A DNA stretch of 46,407 bases, taken from Saprospiraceae bacterium. Lineage in GTDB: Bacteria > Bacteroidota > Bacteroidia > Chitinophagales > Saprospiraceae. Shown here in pieces: positions 7,878 through 17,566 of the stretch (positions are counted from its first letter, which is position 1; each line of letters starts with the position of its first letter). A model generated the notes under the pieces. It was given only the letters and a program-made list of their open reading frames with translations. It was not told where the DNA came from and searched no databases. The stretch is taken from NCBI GenBank assembly GCA_029251525.1, contig JAQXDE010000063.1, forward strand, positions 1 to 46,407, read 5' to 3'. The translations under genes were made by a program, and so were the position numbers.

Positions 7878-10859
7878 TCAGCGTTCGATTAATTTATTTT
7901 TCAATTTTAGAGTACACCCAGCCAAAATATTATGTAATCGCTTTACATCAGAAGCTGTGTAATCTTTTACATCGATTAAACTTCCACCAAATTCAGCTTT
8001 CTTTTGGTAAGCCACAAATCCTTGTTGACAATTTTGTAAATGAATATTTTCAATAAATACTTTTGACAAATCTTTTGATGCAATTCCTATATTGGAATTT
8101 TTAATTGTAGCCTCTAAAATAGTTGCATTTGATTGTTCTCCAACGCTTATACCCTTGTCACCACAATTATCCATTTCACAACCAACTACATAAACATTAC
8201 TTCCTGAGATATCTAATCCATCATTTATTGTATTTAAAAAATAGGATTGATTAATAGACCCATTACAAAAATCTAAATCTAGTCCGTCTGATTGTGTTTG
8301 ATTAAATATACTTCGGTTGATTTCGAAATTACTTCTAACTAAATTTAGTCCATCCTCACAATGGTTCTTCAGAAATGCACAATCGTTTATATTAACTTCT
8401 GACTCATAAAAAGTAACAGCTCCTGTTAATTTCCAGTTATTTTTTCTATGTGTGTTCAGATTTTCAAAAATAACACATTCTAGGTTTGAAATACCATCGG
8501 CTTGCAAAATGGTAAAACCATTTGCGGATTGATCACTTGAGGTAATTTTAATTGGATTATCTTTTTTGCCATTCATTTGTACGGGCGAGTAGGATAGGAA
8601 CTTCGCATTTTTTATGAAATCTAAATGAGTCCCCTCTGAAAAATAAACTACGAACTTTTCAGGAATGATGATATCTTCATCTATTTTAAAAGTTCCTGAA
8701 TGGAAAAAGACTTTTTGATCTTTAATGGTATATAGGTTATTACTGGAAAAAGGTAAGTTTTCTGGTGCAGCAAAAGGTTTTGAATTTGCCTGAGGAATTT
8801 CCCAATTTAGTATTTTTGAATGAAAAATTTCATCATATCCTAGTACTTTATAAAAAACGAATTTTGAGTTCGCTGGAATCACAGTTGATTGATATTCAAT
8901 TTGATACCGGATTAAATTCAGGATAGAAATGGATTCTTTTTTTCTTGATTTATCCTTGTAAAAAGGTGAAGTGATAAAGCCAGGTAATACGATAGGCGAA
9001 GTAAAATAATTACTTACTTTTTTGTTTTGGAACCCAGTCCCTATTACTTCGATTGGAAGACTATGAATATTCCCTAGTTGAATTAGGCTTTCCCCATTAG
9101 GTTTTTTTTGGAGATAAGCTTTTAAAGACAAATTATTGAAAGGGAAAATGTTGGATTGAATGCCAGATAACCGTTTGAAAACCTGATCCTTATCAAATTT
9201 GTATAATGGAAACTCTTTAGTTAGAAAATTTGATCGGGAGGCAATTCCATTATCCATTTTTTCTAATAACTTATTTAAATATCCTTCTTCTGAAAATATA
9301 AATATATTGTAAATGTATTGTCTTAAAAAAGTAGTGTCAGAGAAGAAGTAATGAATCGGTTCCTGATCTTCTTTGAAATGTTTACTTAATGCACCTTCAC
9401 TCATTAATAAAAAAGGAGAATCATATGTTGGAAATCCATCAAAACCAACTGGTTCTAATTTATTCAAAACAGGATTAAAATAAAACCTCATATTATGCCA
9501 TGCAGTACTATGGTGTGCCTGCATCAAATCTACAATCGCAAAATATTTGGCCATTTTATCGGTATCAAAAATTTCTGAGACTGGTTTTCCTTGTTCGATA
9601 AAATCAATTAGTAAACTTTGAGCAGTTTCAAATTGTTCTTTCAATAGTGGATTATTGAGTATTTGGTTTTCTTTAAAACCTCGAACCTCAGAACTTAAAT
9701 AATGAGCAGAATTATTAACATGTGCAATAGGATTCCCCTCCAAATCTCCTAATCGTTTTTTTACATCGGCCCAAAAGCCTTCCTCTGAAAAGCGAACAAT
9801 GACCCCTTCTCGGCGGGCATTATATTCTGGAAGTTGTTTTTCGAAATGCTCTTCGTATGCATAAACGCCTAATGATTTTCCATTTAATTTTAGCTCTACA
9901 AAATCATAACGAGGAGTAAGTATATCTTCTTTTTTCCACCACTGATGTAAAACCCATTCTTCAAGAAATTCACGAGTCTTAGGTGACTGTAAAGAAAATG
10001 TTTTTATTTGGTTCCAAGCAAAAGGATCTCTTACTTTTACTCTAAATGACCATTTGTTTTTTTTAAGGTGATCTAACCAGTCTCCTTTTAATCGGAGCTC
10101 AACATCCATTGTTTCAGGTTGCTTTGACGATTTGAGAGTTCCTTTGACCCAGTCATTTTCGGCACTTTCGAGTATTCCAACTTGAAGCGCATTCTTTCGT
10201 TTTCGATCTAATTTTTCAAATCCTTTATCAGATATATTTAACTCAATTACTTCAGGTTTAAATTCGGTGGAAATAGTTGCTTCAGAATTGTAATCTTCTT
10301 TTTCAATGATTTTTAATTCATCAAAATAGGTTACTGCCCTACCATCGGAACGGGCATATATTTTTAATTCTTTAATTTCTTTTTGAAAAGGAATAGTGAT
10401 TTTTTTTTCTAACAATTCCCATCCATTTTTTTCTTTGACGGATTTATCTATTTCAAAGTAAAAATTCTTGTTTTTGTCCATAATAACCAAAGCACTTTTA
10501 CCAGTTTTAGTGCCTATCTTTCTCCATACACTTACAAGGTAAGATCTACCTGGGTGGAATTGGTTGAAATTTATTCCTAAACCGTATTGAAATCCTTCCC
10601 CTGTTCCTATTTTGGAGGAAAATTCTCCAGCAAATGCTTCTTCGTTACTTTGAGACTTTGCATTGAAGAAATAATCGCCATGAGAAATGAATTTATTTCC
10701 CCGAACCATTTCTGCATCACAATGAATGGTACCCTCAATTTTCCAAGAGTTGAGAAAGGGTAAAGTATACCATACACCGTATATGGAGCCAATGCTACAT
10801 AACAATATAAATGCAGTAAATATATTAGAGGTCTTTGGTGTGTCGTTTTTGACGATCAT
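7878..10859 (-). CDS. CotH kinase-family protein with C-terminal right-handed beta-helix
   Basis: The 993-residue product has an N-terminal membrane anchor (about 14-34), a beta-sandwich-like region (about 40-190), and a CotH domain (about 215-560). Characteristic CotH segments are LKGDWLDHLKKNKWSFRVKV, KLNGKSLGVYAYEEHFEKQ, and DLMQAHHSTAWHNMRFYF with VGFDGFP. A right-handed parallel beta-helix of Asn/Asp-rich turns follows (about 790-960: CAFLKNHCEDGLN, QSDGLDLDF, NDGLDISGSNV). CotH proteins are atypical kinases; spore-coat CotH phosphorylates proteins. The beta-helix suggests binding or processing of a surface polymer. Its ATG overlaps the stop of the DUF4956 gene (ATGA at 10856-10859), so the two are translationally coupled. 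Confidence 0.85.
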   Translation of the reverse strand: MIVKNDTPKTSNIFTAFILLCSIGSIYGVWYTLPFLNSWKIEGTIHCDAEMVRGNKFISHGDYFFNAKSQSNEEAFAGEFSSKIGTGEGFQYGLGINFNQFHPGRSYLVSVWRKIGTKTGKSALVIMDKNKNFYFEIDKSVKEKNGWELLEKKITIPFQKEIKELKIYARSDGRAVTYFDELKIIEKEDYNSEATISTEFKPEVIELNISDKGFEKLDRKRKNALQVGILESAENDWVKGTLKSSKQPETMDVELRLKGDWLDHLKKNKWSFRVKVRDPFAWNQIKTFSLQSPKTREFLEEWVLHQWWKKEDILTPRYDFVELKLNGKSLGVYAYEEHFEKQLPEYNARREGVIVRFSEEGFWADVKKRLGDLEGNPIAHVNNSAHYLSSEVRGFKENQILNNPLLKEQFETAQSLLIDFIEQGKPVSEIFDTDKMAKYFAIVDLMQAHHSTAWHNMRFYFNPVLNKLEPVGFDGFPTYDSPFLLMSEGALSKHFKEDQEPIHYFFSDTTFLRQYIYNIFIFSEEGYLNKLLEKMDNGIASRSNFLTKEFPLYKFDKDQVFKRLSGIQSNIFPFNNLSLKAYLQKKPNGESLIQLGNIHSLPIEVIGTGFQNKKVSNYFTSPIVLPGFITSPFYKDKSRKKESISILNLIRYQIEYQSTVIPANSKFVFYKVLGYDEIFHSKILNWEIPQANSKPFAAPENLPFSSNNLYTIKDQKVFFHSGTFKIDEDIIIPEKFVVYFSEGTHLDFIKNAKFLSYSPVQMNGKKDNPIKITSSDQSANGFTILQADGISNLECVIFENLNTHRKNNWKLTGAVTFYESEVNINDCAFLKNHCEDGLNLVRSNFEINRSIFNQTQSDGLDLDFCNGSINQSYFLNTINDGLDISGSNVYVVGCEMDNCGDKGISVGEQSNATILEATIKNSNIGIASKDLSKVFIENIHLQNCQQGFVAYQKKAEFGGSLIDVKDYTASDVKRLHNILAGCTLKLKNKLIER

Positions 10860-11545
10860 ACTATCAAATCAGGTTGGTCAATGATGGATAGTTTTGTGTT
10901 TGATGAAAGAGCTGAAATATTGTTTTTGAGTAGGTCTAATTGGTTTATAGACTCTGATTTGCAAATGTAAGACAAATCTAAGCCTTGTTCGATCATATCC
11001 ATTCGTTTTAATTCCACATAGGGTAAAATGTCTGTCAGGATTTTAGTGATTTTTTTTAAATCATTTTCATCTGTTTGGATATTTACATACATTCTATTTT
11101 CATTTTTAAAGGCAATTTTGTTGGTTATAATTTTATTAATAAATAACAAACCGATAATCACCAAAAATGAAACGACTGCAAGGATTGGTTGATTAGCACC
11201 ACCTGCCAAACCAATCCCAATTACAAAAAACAAATAGGTTAATTCTTCAGGATCCTTAATCGCTGCTCGAAAACGAACAATTGAAAGTGCTCCAACTAGT
11301 CCTAAAGATAGAGCAATGGAGGATTTAACAATCATAATTACTAGCAGTGTAGCTAAAGCTAATGGCAAAAAATTAGAAGCAAATTTTTTTCGATTAGAAT
11401 GAGAATTTCCATATCTAATATAAAAAATTCGCAAAATGGAAACCAAAATTGCTACCACAAATATATTCAGAAGAAATTCATCTAAAGGAATATTGGCGTT
11501 GAATTCGTTTACGTATTGCTCTTGTAATTTTTGAAGTATATTCAT
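10856..11545 (-). CDS. DUF4956 membrane protein
   Basis: The 229-residue membrane protein has an N-terminal segment at about 25-43, then a hydrophobic core at about 60-145. That core contains the family signature SLGLVGALSIVRFRAAIKDP followed by a glycine-rich helix (GIGLAGGANQPILA). A soluble C-terminal domain of about 75 residues is predicted to be a small alpha/beta fold. DUF4956 proteins are commonly encoded beside CotH and VTC-type polyphosphate-polymerase domain proteins. Here it is the first gene of a two-gene unit with CotH and no VTC gene is in view. A TATCTTTG promoter element lies 32 bases before its ATG. Confidence 0.9.
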   Translation of the reverse strand: MNILQKLQEQYVNEFNANIPLDEFLLNIFVVAILVSILRIFYIRYGNSHSNRKKFASNFLPLALATLLVIMIVKSSIALSLGLVGALSIVRFRAAIKDPEELTYLFFVIGIGLAGGANQPILAVVSFLVIIGLLFINKIITNKIAFKNENRMYVNIQTDENDLKKITKILTDILPYVELKRMDMIEQGLDLSYICKSESINQLDLLKNNISALSSNTKLSIIDQPDLIV

Positions 11546-11576
11546 ATTAAAATTTATCCAAGAAAATATTAGACAA

Positions 11577-11584
11577 CAAAGATA
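11577..11584 (-). promoter_or_regulatory. Promoter -7 element (TATCTTTG) for the DUF4956-cotH operon
   Basis: CAAAGATA on the plus strand reads TATCTTTG on the minus strand, an exact match to the Bacteroidota TAnnTTTG element. It lies 32 bases upstream of the DUF4956 ATG. No convincing -33 TTTG is seen at the usual spacing of about 19 bases. Confidence 0.6.
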
Positions 11585-12531
11585 ATAAGTTCATGGACAA
11601 AATTAATAATGAGTTTAATAAGATCTGCTAAATTATTGACAAGGGATAAGGGGATTTGTTTTTGTCGGGGTTAAAAATAAATAGTATTTTAAAACTTTAA
11701 GATGATTACCTGAATCTGGTTTTTTAAACTTCTTTTTTATCATTAGTTGCCCATTAATGCTAATTAATGAAGGTTGTACAATCTGATTTTATATTTTAAT
11801 TTTAATTATTTAATGATGTTTATCTTGTAAAATAATGATTCAAGTTTAATTCAGTTCTCTTAGTTTATGTTTTTTGTCCAGTTGCTTTTATCTTCTTCAT
11901 GGGGTTGGTTTTTGCAATAGTCTTGTCTATAATTTTTTTTTGATGAAACATTTTTGAAATATCAGTAAAGAGAAGTTGTTTTAGATATGATATCTTTTGA
12001 CTTTAAATAAAAATAGTGTTGAAATCAATAGATAATTAAAGTACAATTGCGAAAAGTGAATTTTTGTTTGTCCTAAGAAAAAGATGGAGAAATACAAAAC
12101 TGTTGTTTTATAAAATCTGTAAAGCTAAAACCAAAATATTCAAACTAATTAAGATTAGGTAAATGAAGTTGCGTCGAAGAAAGCAAGGTTTAGTCAATTT
12201 TAAGAAGAGCATATTGAAAACTTTTTAGAGATGGAGAAACTTCATTCGGAAGTTGCTAAGAAAGATATTCTATATTTGTAGCCATTAATTTATTTATCAA
12301 AGTGATTGCAAAGTACTTCCTTTTCAATTTTAATAGGGTTGCAATAAGAATTAATATTGATTCAACAATAATTCAGAGATTTGTAAATTTTAATAAATAG
12401 TATCAATTTTTTTTTGAAGATTCTGAGATGTGGATAACTTTTGCGTTTGAAATGACTAAAACCCTTACAAACAAAAGGAAAATTATTAAAGATATTTTAA
12501 TAAAAAGCTACCTTTTATGTAAAAAAGAATC

Positions 12532-12539
12532 TATCTTTG
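12532..12539 (+). promoter_or_regulatory. Promoter -7 element (TATCTTTG) for rplS
   Basis: TATCTTTG followed by C lies 45 bases before the rplS ATG and matches TAnnTTTG exactly. No clear TTTG -33 box stands 19 bases upstream. Confidence 0.65.
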
Positions 12540-12584
12540 CAGTCCTTTTAAAAAACACGTAAATAAATTTAAAATTTCAATATC

Positions 12585-12935
12585 ATGGAAGCTATCAAAT
12601 ATGTTCATGAGCAATTAAAAACAGGTAATGATGTTCCGGATTTCAGACCTGGTGATAATATTGTTGTAAGTTACAAAATTGTAGAGGGAGCTAAAGAGCG
12701 AATTCAGCAATTCAGAGGTGACGTTATTCAGATTAACGGTACAGGCGCAACTAAGACCTTTACAGTGAGGAAAATTTCAAATGGAGTAGGTGTTGAGCGT
12801 ATTTTTCCATTTGGTGTTCCTGCAATAGAGGGCATCAAAGTCTTGAAAAGAGGAAAGGTTAGAAGAGCTAAATTATATTACCTAAGAGAACTAGTTGGTA
12901 AAAAAGCTCGTATTAAAGAAAAGCAAAGAAGATAG
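12585..12935 (+). CDS. rplS: 50S ribosomal protein L19
   Basis: Structural protein of the large ribosomal subunit, located at the 30S-50S interface. The 116-residue product is the normal length. It carries the conserved [16 protein letters not shown], the [10 protein letters not shown] segment, [18 protein letters not shown], and the basic C-terminal run [20 protein letters not shown]. The gene stands alone here with its own promoter and terminator; in many Bacteria it follows trmD, which is not seen nearby. Confidence 0.98.
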   Translation: MEAIKYVHEQLKTGNDVPDFRPGDNIVVSYKIVEGAKERIQQFRGDVIQINGTGATKTFTVRKISNGVGVERIFPFGVPAIEGIKVLKRGKVRRAKLYYLRELVGKKARIKEKQRR

Positions 12936-12956
12936 TAATTATCTTATTTTCTATAT

Positions 12957-12997
12957 AAAAAAACAGTTTGTGAGAATTTCACAAACTGTTTTTTTTT
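12957..12997. terminator. Bidirectional terminator between rplS and the M1 peptidase gene
   Basis: A7 plus cagtttgtga (12957-12973) pairs with tcacaaactg plus T-run (12979-12997) around the loop gaatt, giving a perfect stem of at least 17 bases. It is symmetric, so it can serve both converging genes. Confidence 0.9.
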
Positions 12998-13029
12998 GTA
13001 ATTATTTTAAACAAATTGGTTTATTACGA

Positions 13030-14688
13030 TTAATCCAGTCTTTTAACATTGATTAAAAATAACTCATTTGCAATTTTAAAATCCTTCACTTCCATATCAG
13101 GGAAGTAGTGTTTTGATTTTGATGTGGACACATTTACACTCCTGTAGTTATTAGGGTTTCCCATCAAGATTGGCATGTTGAATTTCTTTACATCTGACTT
13201 TAGTACAACACTCACTTCAATTCCATTTTTAATTTCTTTGATTTTGTAAAGCAATGCAGGAATAGTTGGATATTTTAAATACTGGTTAAAGAATTTAGAT
13301 AAGTCTCTTTTAAGATAATCACTAGCATAGGTTACAAAATCTTCTGTTGAAATAATTGAGATTTTATTCTTTTGATAAAACGATTTGATTAGGCCAAACC
13401 ATTTTTTATCATCATTAATAGAGTTTCTAAGTGTATGTAAAATCCAGGCACCTTTATAATAATGATCACTATGTCCCCATCCATTAAAATTGACATTCAT
13501 TGGGCCAAGGATTGGTTTTTTATTTTTGATAAGCATTTTTTGCATATCTAAATATCGAAGAGCTTCATCAAAGTTATACATGTATTCCACGTATAATGCC
13601 TCAGAATAAGTACAAAAGGATTCATGAATCCACATCTCTGCATGATCAGCACAACTAACACTATTTCCCCAGTATTCATGCCCTGTTTCGTGGATAATTA
13701 TGTAATCAAAATCAATTCCATCTGGAATTAATCCTCCCAAGTACCCGCGCATATATTGATTGCCGTAGGCGATAGCACTTTGATGTTCCATACCGAGGTA
13801 TGGAGTTTCAACCAATGCGTAGCCATCATTCCAAAATGGGTATTTTCCAAAAAACTTTTCGTAACAGGCCAACATTGGTTTAACTTGTTGAAAATGCTTT
13901 TTTGCTTTCTTTAAGTTTTCAGGAAGGACGTAATAGTCAAGTTCAAGATCTTCACCATCATTACTTTTATAAGTATCAGAAAAGTGAGCATAATTAGTGA
14001 TATTAAGGGTGATATTGTAGTTGTTTATTGGATATGATACGAACCAATTGAAGCGAGTGAAACCGTTCTCTTTTTGGGTGTTTTCCAAATTCCCATTGGA
14101 TATGCAAGTCAACCCATTTGGAACAGCCACTCCAATTCGAATACTATCTGGTTCATCATATAGGTGATCTTTGTTGGGGAACCACAAACTTGCTCCAATC
14201 CCTTCACAGGATACAGCAACCCAAGGATCACCATTGCTATTTTTTCTCCATACGAATCCTCCATCCCATGGTGGGTTTTTGGCAGAAATCGGAGCACCTT
14301 CGTAATGCACTATAAATGAATTTTTGGTTCCTTTTTTCTGTTTGGGAAAATCAATGAAAACTGCATTGAATTTTCGAGTGAAGCTCAATTTTTTTCCTTT
14401 AAATAGAATCTTATTAATCTTCAAATTGTCAAATAAGTCTATTTGGATTTTAGTAAAATCATCTACTGCTCGATAATAAATTTCATTGTAACCGCTGATG
14501 TATTTTTTTTCAATATCCACTTTGATTTGTAGATTGTAAAAAGTAACATCGTAGCAGGTTCTCTCAGGGCGGAGCATTCCTCTTAGCGTATCTGCTTCTG
14601 TGAACTTATAATTTTTAAAGAACTTCTTTTGCGAAAAAGAAGGTTGCAAGAAAGTAAAAAGTAAAAAGAATATTAGGGTGCGCTTCAT
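13030..14688 (-). CDS. M1-family zinc metallopeptidase (aminopeptidase N-like), secreted
   Basis: The 552-residue protein has a signal peptide (1-19, ending QPSFS-Q). The zinc site is HETGH (333-337), with the third ligand Glu356 in WIHESF. The substrate N-terminus-binding motif, usually GxMEN, is GMEHQS here (299-304). The first 230 residues form the expected beta-sandwich. It is shorter than classic PepN because the C-terminal helical domain is reduced, as in many Bacteroidota M1 proteins. It likely trims peptides in the periplasm or at the surface. It lies 21 bases downstream of the SDR gene and probably shares its transcript. Confidence 0.92.
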   Translation of the reverse strand: MKRTLIFFLLFTFLQPSFSQKKFFKNYKFTEADTLRGMLRPERTCYDVTFYNLQIKVDIEKKYISGYNEIYYRAVDDFTKIQIDLFDNLKINKILFKGKKLSFTRKFNAVFIDFPKQKKGTKNSFIVHYEGAPISAKNPPWDGGFVWRKNSNGDPWVAVSCEGIGASLWFPNKDHLYDEPDSIRIGVAVPNGLTCISNGNLENTQKENGFTRFNWFVSYPINNYNITLNITNYAHFSDTYKSNDGEDLELDYYVLPENLKKAKKHFQQVKPMLACYEKFFGKYPFWNDGYALVETPYLGMEHQSAIAYGNQYMRGYLGGLIPDGIDFDYIIIHETGHEYWGNSVSCADHAEMWIHESFCTYSEALYVEYMYNFDEALRYLDMQKMLIKNKKPILGPMNVNFNGWGHSDHYYKGAWILHTLRNSINDDKKWFGLIKSFYQKNKISIISTEDFVTYASDYLKRDLSKFFNQYLKYPTIPALLYKIKEIKNGIEVSVVLKSDVKKFNMPILMGNPNNYRSVNVSTSKSKHYFPDMEVKDFKIANELFLINVKRLD

Positions 14689-14709
14689 TATTAAAGAAAG
14701 TTGTGCGTG

Positions 14710-15573
14710 TTATTTTGGTGGGTTGTAAAAAGAATATTTTTTCATTGCTTTTGTGGTTGCATTGTCCAACCATTTATCTGGAAGCATGCTGAATAATTTA
14801 TATTGCCATGATTTTTTAGCAACTAAATATCTGATTTTAGGATTTTTTCCAGCTATGCCTGTGTGAACTATTTTAGCAACTTCCTCTGAAGGTATTGCTT
14901 CTGCTGCAATTTTTTTCAAACTCTTAGCTCTTTTACTTAATATTCGAGCATAGGGAGTATCTGCATAATCTAATACTTCGTTAGAAAGTGCTTTACTCCA
15001 AATAGGAGTTTTAATTGGACCAGGTTGAACTATGATAACTTTTATTCCAAATAGAACTAGCTCTCTTCTCAAAGCATCTGACATTGCTTCTAATGCAAAC
15101 TTGGAGGCAGCATATGGACCAGTAAAAGGAGGGGAAAGTATTCCATTTACTGAGCTAATTTGAATGATACGTCCAGGTTCATGACTACAATTTTCAGTTG
15201 CCCCCAAAAGGGGTAAAAAGGCATTAGTTACCCTGTGAACTCCCAATACGTTTACATCTAACTGATAACGTAATTGTTCTGTTGTTACATTTTGCATCGG
15301 CCCAGAAACAGCAATACCAGCATTGTTGACTAATCCTGCTAACCCATTTTGGCCTACAATTTCTTGGACTATTGGAACTGAATTTTTGATAGCTGTTTCA
15401 TCAACTACATCAAAAATTAATGCTTTGAAATTTTTACCAAAATCATTTTCTAGTTTTTCAGCATCGCTAGATTTTCTTACACTTCCGAAAACGAAAAACC
15501 CTTTTTCTAATAAATATTTAGCAGAGGTGTATCCTATACCTGTAGAAGCTCCTGTAATTAAAACGTATTTCAT
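14710..15573 (-). CDS. Short-chain dehydrogenase/reductase (SDR)
   Basis: NAD(P)-dependent classical SDR of 287 residues. The Rossmann motif TGASTGIG (7-14), NNAG (83-86), the catalytic Ser (140/141, QISSVNG) and YAASK (Tyr154, Lys158) are all present. A C-terminal extension with MLPDKWLDNATTKAMKKY resembles retinol-dehydrogenase-like or fatty-acyl-linked SDRs, but the substrate cannot be read from sequence. ATG at 15573 is the start. It heads a probable two-gene unit with the M1 peptidase and is divergent from the metallophosphoesterase gene across a 143-base gap. Confidence 0.92.
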   Translation of the reverse strand: MKYVLITGASTGIGYTSAKYLLEKGFFVFGSVRKSSDAEKLENDFGKNFKALIFDVVDETAIKNSVPIVQEIVGQNGLAGLVNNAGIAVSGPMQNVTTEQLRYQLDVNVLGVHRVTNAFLPLLGATENCSHEPGRIIQISSVNGILSPPFTGPYAASKFALEAMSDALRRELVLFGIKVIIVQPGPIKTPIWSKALSNEVLDYADTPYARILSKRAKSLKKIAAEAIPSEEVAKIVHTGIAGKNPKIRYLVAKKSWQYKLFSMLPDKWLDNATTKAMKKYSFYNPPK

Positions 15574-15716
15574 TTTTTTTTGGTAAATATCGAAAAATAT
15601 ATTGAAACCGAGTGTTTTTTATTTTACTATGTTCTCCTAGTGTTGGTGAAGTAAACATTCCTTTTTTTCAAACGTTATTATTGAATATTAAGATATAATA
15701 AATCACTAAATAATAT

Positions 15717-16943
15717 ATGAGAGTTCTTCCATTGATTATTCTACTTTTTCTTTTAGACTATTTTGCATTCAATGCATTCGCGGCTATTTCTGAAGACTGG
15801 TCTAACTGGGGGAGAACAATAGTAAATACAGTTTATTGGATGCTCCCAATTTTAGCTGTTGGATTAACTTATTCTTTTTCTACCGGAGCTACAGCAAATT
15901 GGAGTAAAAATACTTTTACTATAGTTCGCTCAACAATTATGTTGAGTTATTTTTCCAAGTTTTTGATCATTGCGGTATTAATATTCGGAGATATTGGTCA
16001 ATTAGTTTTTTCACTCTTTAAATCAATAACCGATGAAGTTGCCTTTGATTATGGGCGAACAAAGTTGGTTTCTCAAATTGCAGTTGCCATTGGTGTAACT
16101 CCTTTTTTTATATTGCTATATGGAATCTTAAGGAATCAATATCGGTATAAAATTTATAAAACTATGGTAACTATTCCTGATTTGCCAAAAGCATTAGAAG
16201 GATTAAAAATTGTCCAAATTTCAGATATTCATTCAGGTAGTTTTACAAAAAAACATCCGATTAAGATGGCTATTGATATGATTAATGATCAGAGAGCAGA
16301 TTTAGTATTTTTTACAGGAGATTTGGTGAATTCGGTTGCGCATGAAATGGAGCCTTTTGTTGATGTTTTTGATAAGATAAAATCACGATATGGTATTTTT
16401 TCTATTTTAGGGAATCATGATTATGGTGATTATGTTCGTTGGGAAAGTACCGCACATAAAATGCAAAATTTTGAAAATTTGAAAAATATTCACTCACGGT
16501 TAGGCTGGGATTTAATTTTAAATGATAATAGATTAGTAAAAATTAAAGGAGAAGACGTTGCCGTAATCGGTGTAGAAAATTATAGTGCTCACGGCAGATT
16601 CATGAAATATGGAGATTTAAAAAAAGCAAATAAAGGAACAAGTGATGCAGGGTTGAAATTGTTGCTTTCACATGATCCGTCCCATTGGGAAGATGAAGTT
16701 TTAGAAAAATTTAAAGATATTCATATTACTTTTTCAGGGCACACGCATGGTGCTCAATTCGGTTTCGAAATACCTGGAATCATAAAATGGAGTCCAATAA
16801 AATATATTTACAAGCAATGGGCCGGACTTTATCGGAAAAACAAACAATATTTATACGTTAATAGGGGTTTTGGTTTTTTAGGATATCCAGGAAGAGTGGG
16901 GATTTTACCTGAAATAACGGTAATGGAGTTACGGAAAGAATAA
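15717..16943 (+). CDS. Membrane-anchored metallophosphoesterase (YkuE/YaeI-like)
   Basis: The 408-residue protein has an N-terminal membrane region of about four segments (1-135). A calcineurin-like phosphoesterase domain follows, with all metal-site motifs: SDIH (169-172), TGDLVN (200-205), GNHD (232-235), LSHDPSHWE and SGHTHGAQFG. Members of this membrane subfamily are thought to act on lipid-linked substrates such as UDP-diacylglucosamine analogues or to remove phosphates at the membrane; the exact substrate is unknown here. Monocistronic by context, with a lipoprotein gene 91 bases downstream on the same strand. Confidence 0.93.
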   Translation: MRVLPLIILLFLLDYFAFNAFAAISEDWSNWGRTIVNTVYWMLPILAVGLTYSFSTGATANWSKNTFTIVRSTIMLSYFSKFLIIAVLIFGDIGQLVFSLFKSITDEVAFDYGRTKLVSQIAVAIGVTPFFILLYGILRNQYRYKIYKTMVTIPDLPKALEGLKIVQISDIHSGSFTKKHPIKMAIDMINDQRADLVFFTGDLVNSVAHEMEPFVDVFDKIKSRYGIFSILGNHDYGDYVRWESTAHKMQNFENLKNIHSRLGWDLILNDNRLVKIKGEDVAVIGVENYSAHGRFMKYGDLKKANKGTSDAGLKLLLSHDPSHWEDEVLEKFKDIHITFSGHTHGAQFGFEIPGIIKWSPIKYIYKQWAGLYRKNKQYLYVNRGFGFLGYPGRVGILPEITVMELRKE

Positions 16944-17034
16944 ATTGTCAGTTGGTTTATTATTTTATTTGACAATGAAAAAATCGAGATAGCTCCTCTT
17001 TTTAACAATTAAAAGAGAACAAAACTTAATATAC

Positions 17035-17421
17035 ATGAAATTCTTAAAATTTACACTTCCTTTACTTTTACTGGTTACGCTTTTCCTTACATGTGAAAAT
17101 GGATCGAATGCTGACATTAAAACCTTAGACCCTACCTTATTAATCGGAAAATGGGAACTAACAAGAGCAACAGTAAATAAAATTCCAAGCGCTCGTTTAG
17201 ATGGAGCTTATTTTGAATTTGCAGATGGAGGTATTTTAAAAACAAATATATTTGGTTCTGAGGAGGAAGGAAATTACGAAATGTCAATTGAGAAGGAAAA
17301 TTTAATACAACGGACCGGAAAAACAATAGAATACAATGTTGAAAAATTAGTCAAAGATTCTTTGATTATGAATATGGAAGTTGCTTCCAAAAAGTTTGTT
17401 GTTTTATTGCAAAAGTCCTGA
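17035..17421 (+). CDS. Lipocalin-like lipoprotein
   Basis: The 128-residue protein has a lipoprotein-type signal (hydrophobic core LPLLLLVTLFLTC, Cys at about 20, relaxed lipobox). Its beta-rich domain begins LIGKWELTRATVN and ends KKFVVLLQK. The opening GKWELT followed by alternating strands is the pattern of the small lipocalin-like lipoproteins common in Bacteroidota. Function unknown; it is probably anchored in a periplasmic-facing or outer membrane leaflet. The leader contains a CTCTTTT/AAAAGAG hairpin near 16997-17018, too weak to name. Confidence 0.7.
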   Translation: MKFLKFTLPLLLLVTLFLTCENGSNADIKTLDPTLLIGKWELTRATVNKIPSARLDGAYFEFADGGILKTNIFGSEEEGNYEMSIEKENLIQRTGKTIEYNVEKLVKDSLIMNMEVASKKFVVLLQKS

Positions 17422-17520
17422 AATAAATAATGGGTGTTAACTTATTAAGTGATAACAGCGCTTAATAGTTTGGTTAAGATAATACATCCTCTTCCCGAAT
17501 TTTAACATATTCATGGTTTG

Positions 17521-17528
17521 TAACTTTG
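17521..17528 (+). promoter_or_regulatory. Promoter -7 element (TAACTTTG) for the GWxTD gene
   Basis: TAACTTTG matches TAnnTTTG and lies 38 bases before ATG 17567. It overlaps the upstream in-frame extension from 17513, which therefore is not translated. This decides the start of the next gene. Confidence 0.6.
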
Positions 17529-17566
17529 ATCAATTTATCTATTTTTTAAGAGTCAAAAGATTTACG

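Larger units (their letters stand above)
11546..12584. other. 1-kb spacer before rplS; possible gene relic
   Basis: No ORF of gene size is found on either strand. Around 12170-12282 a plus-strand frame with an in-frame stop reads EEHIENFLEMEKLHSEVAKKD and then stops, which looks like the end of a decayed coding region of unknown identity. A 7-base hairpin with loop gcta sits near 11755. The rplS and DUF4956 promoters occupy the two edges; the rest shows nothing. Confidence 0.35.

Noticed and set aside
7787-8056. Plus-strand ORF of 89 codons
   Set aside because: It covers the terminator hairpin and then runs antisense to the CotH gene; no start with a promoter and no family resemblance.
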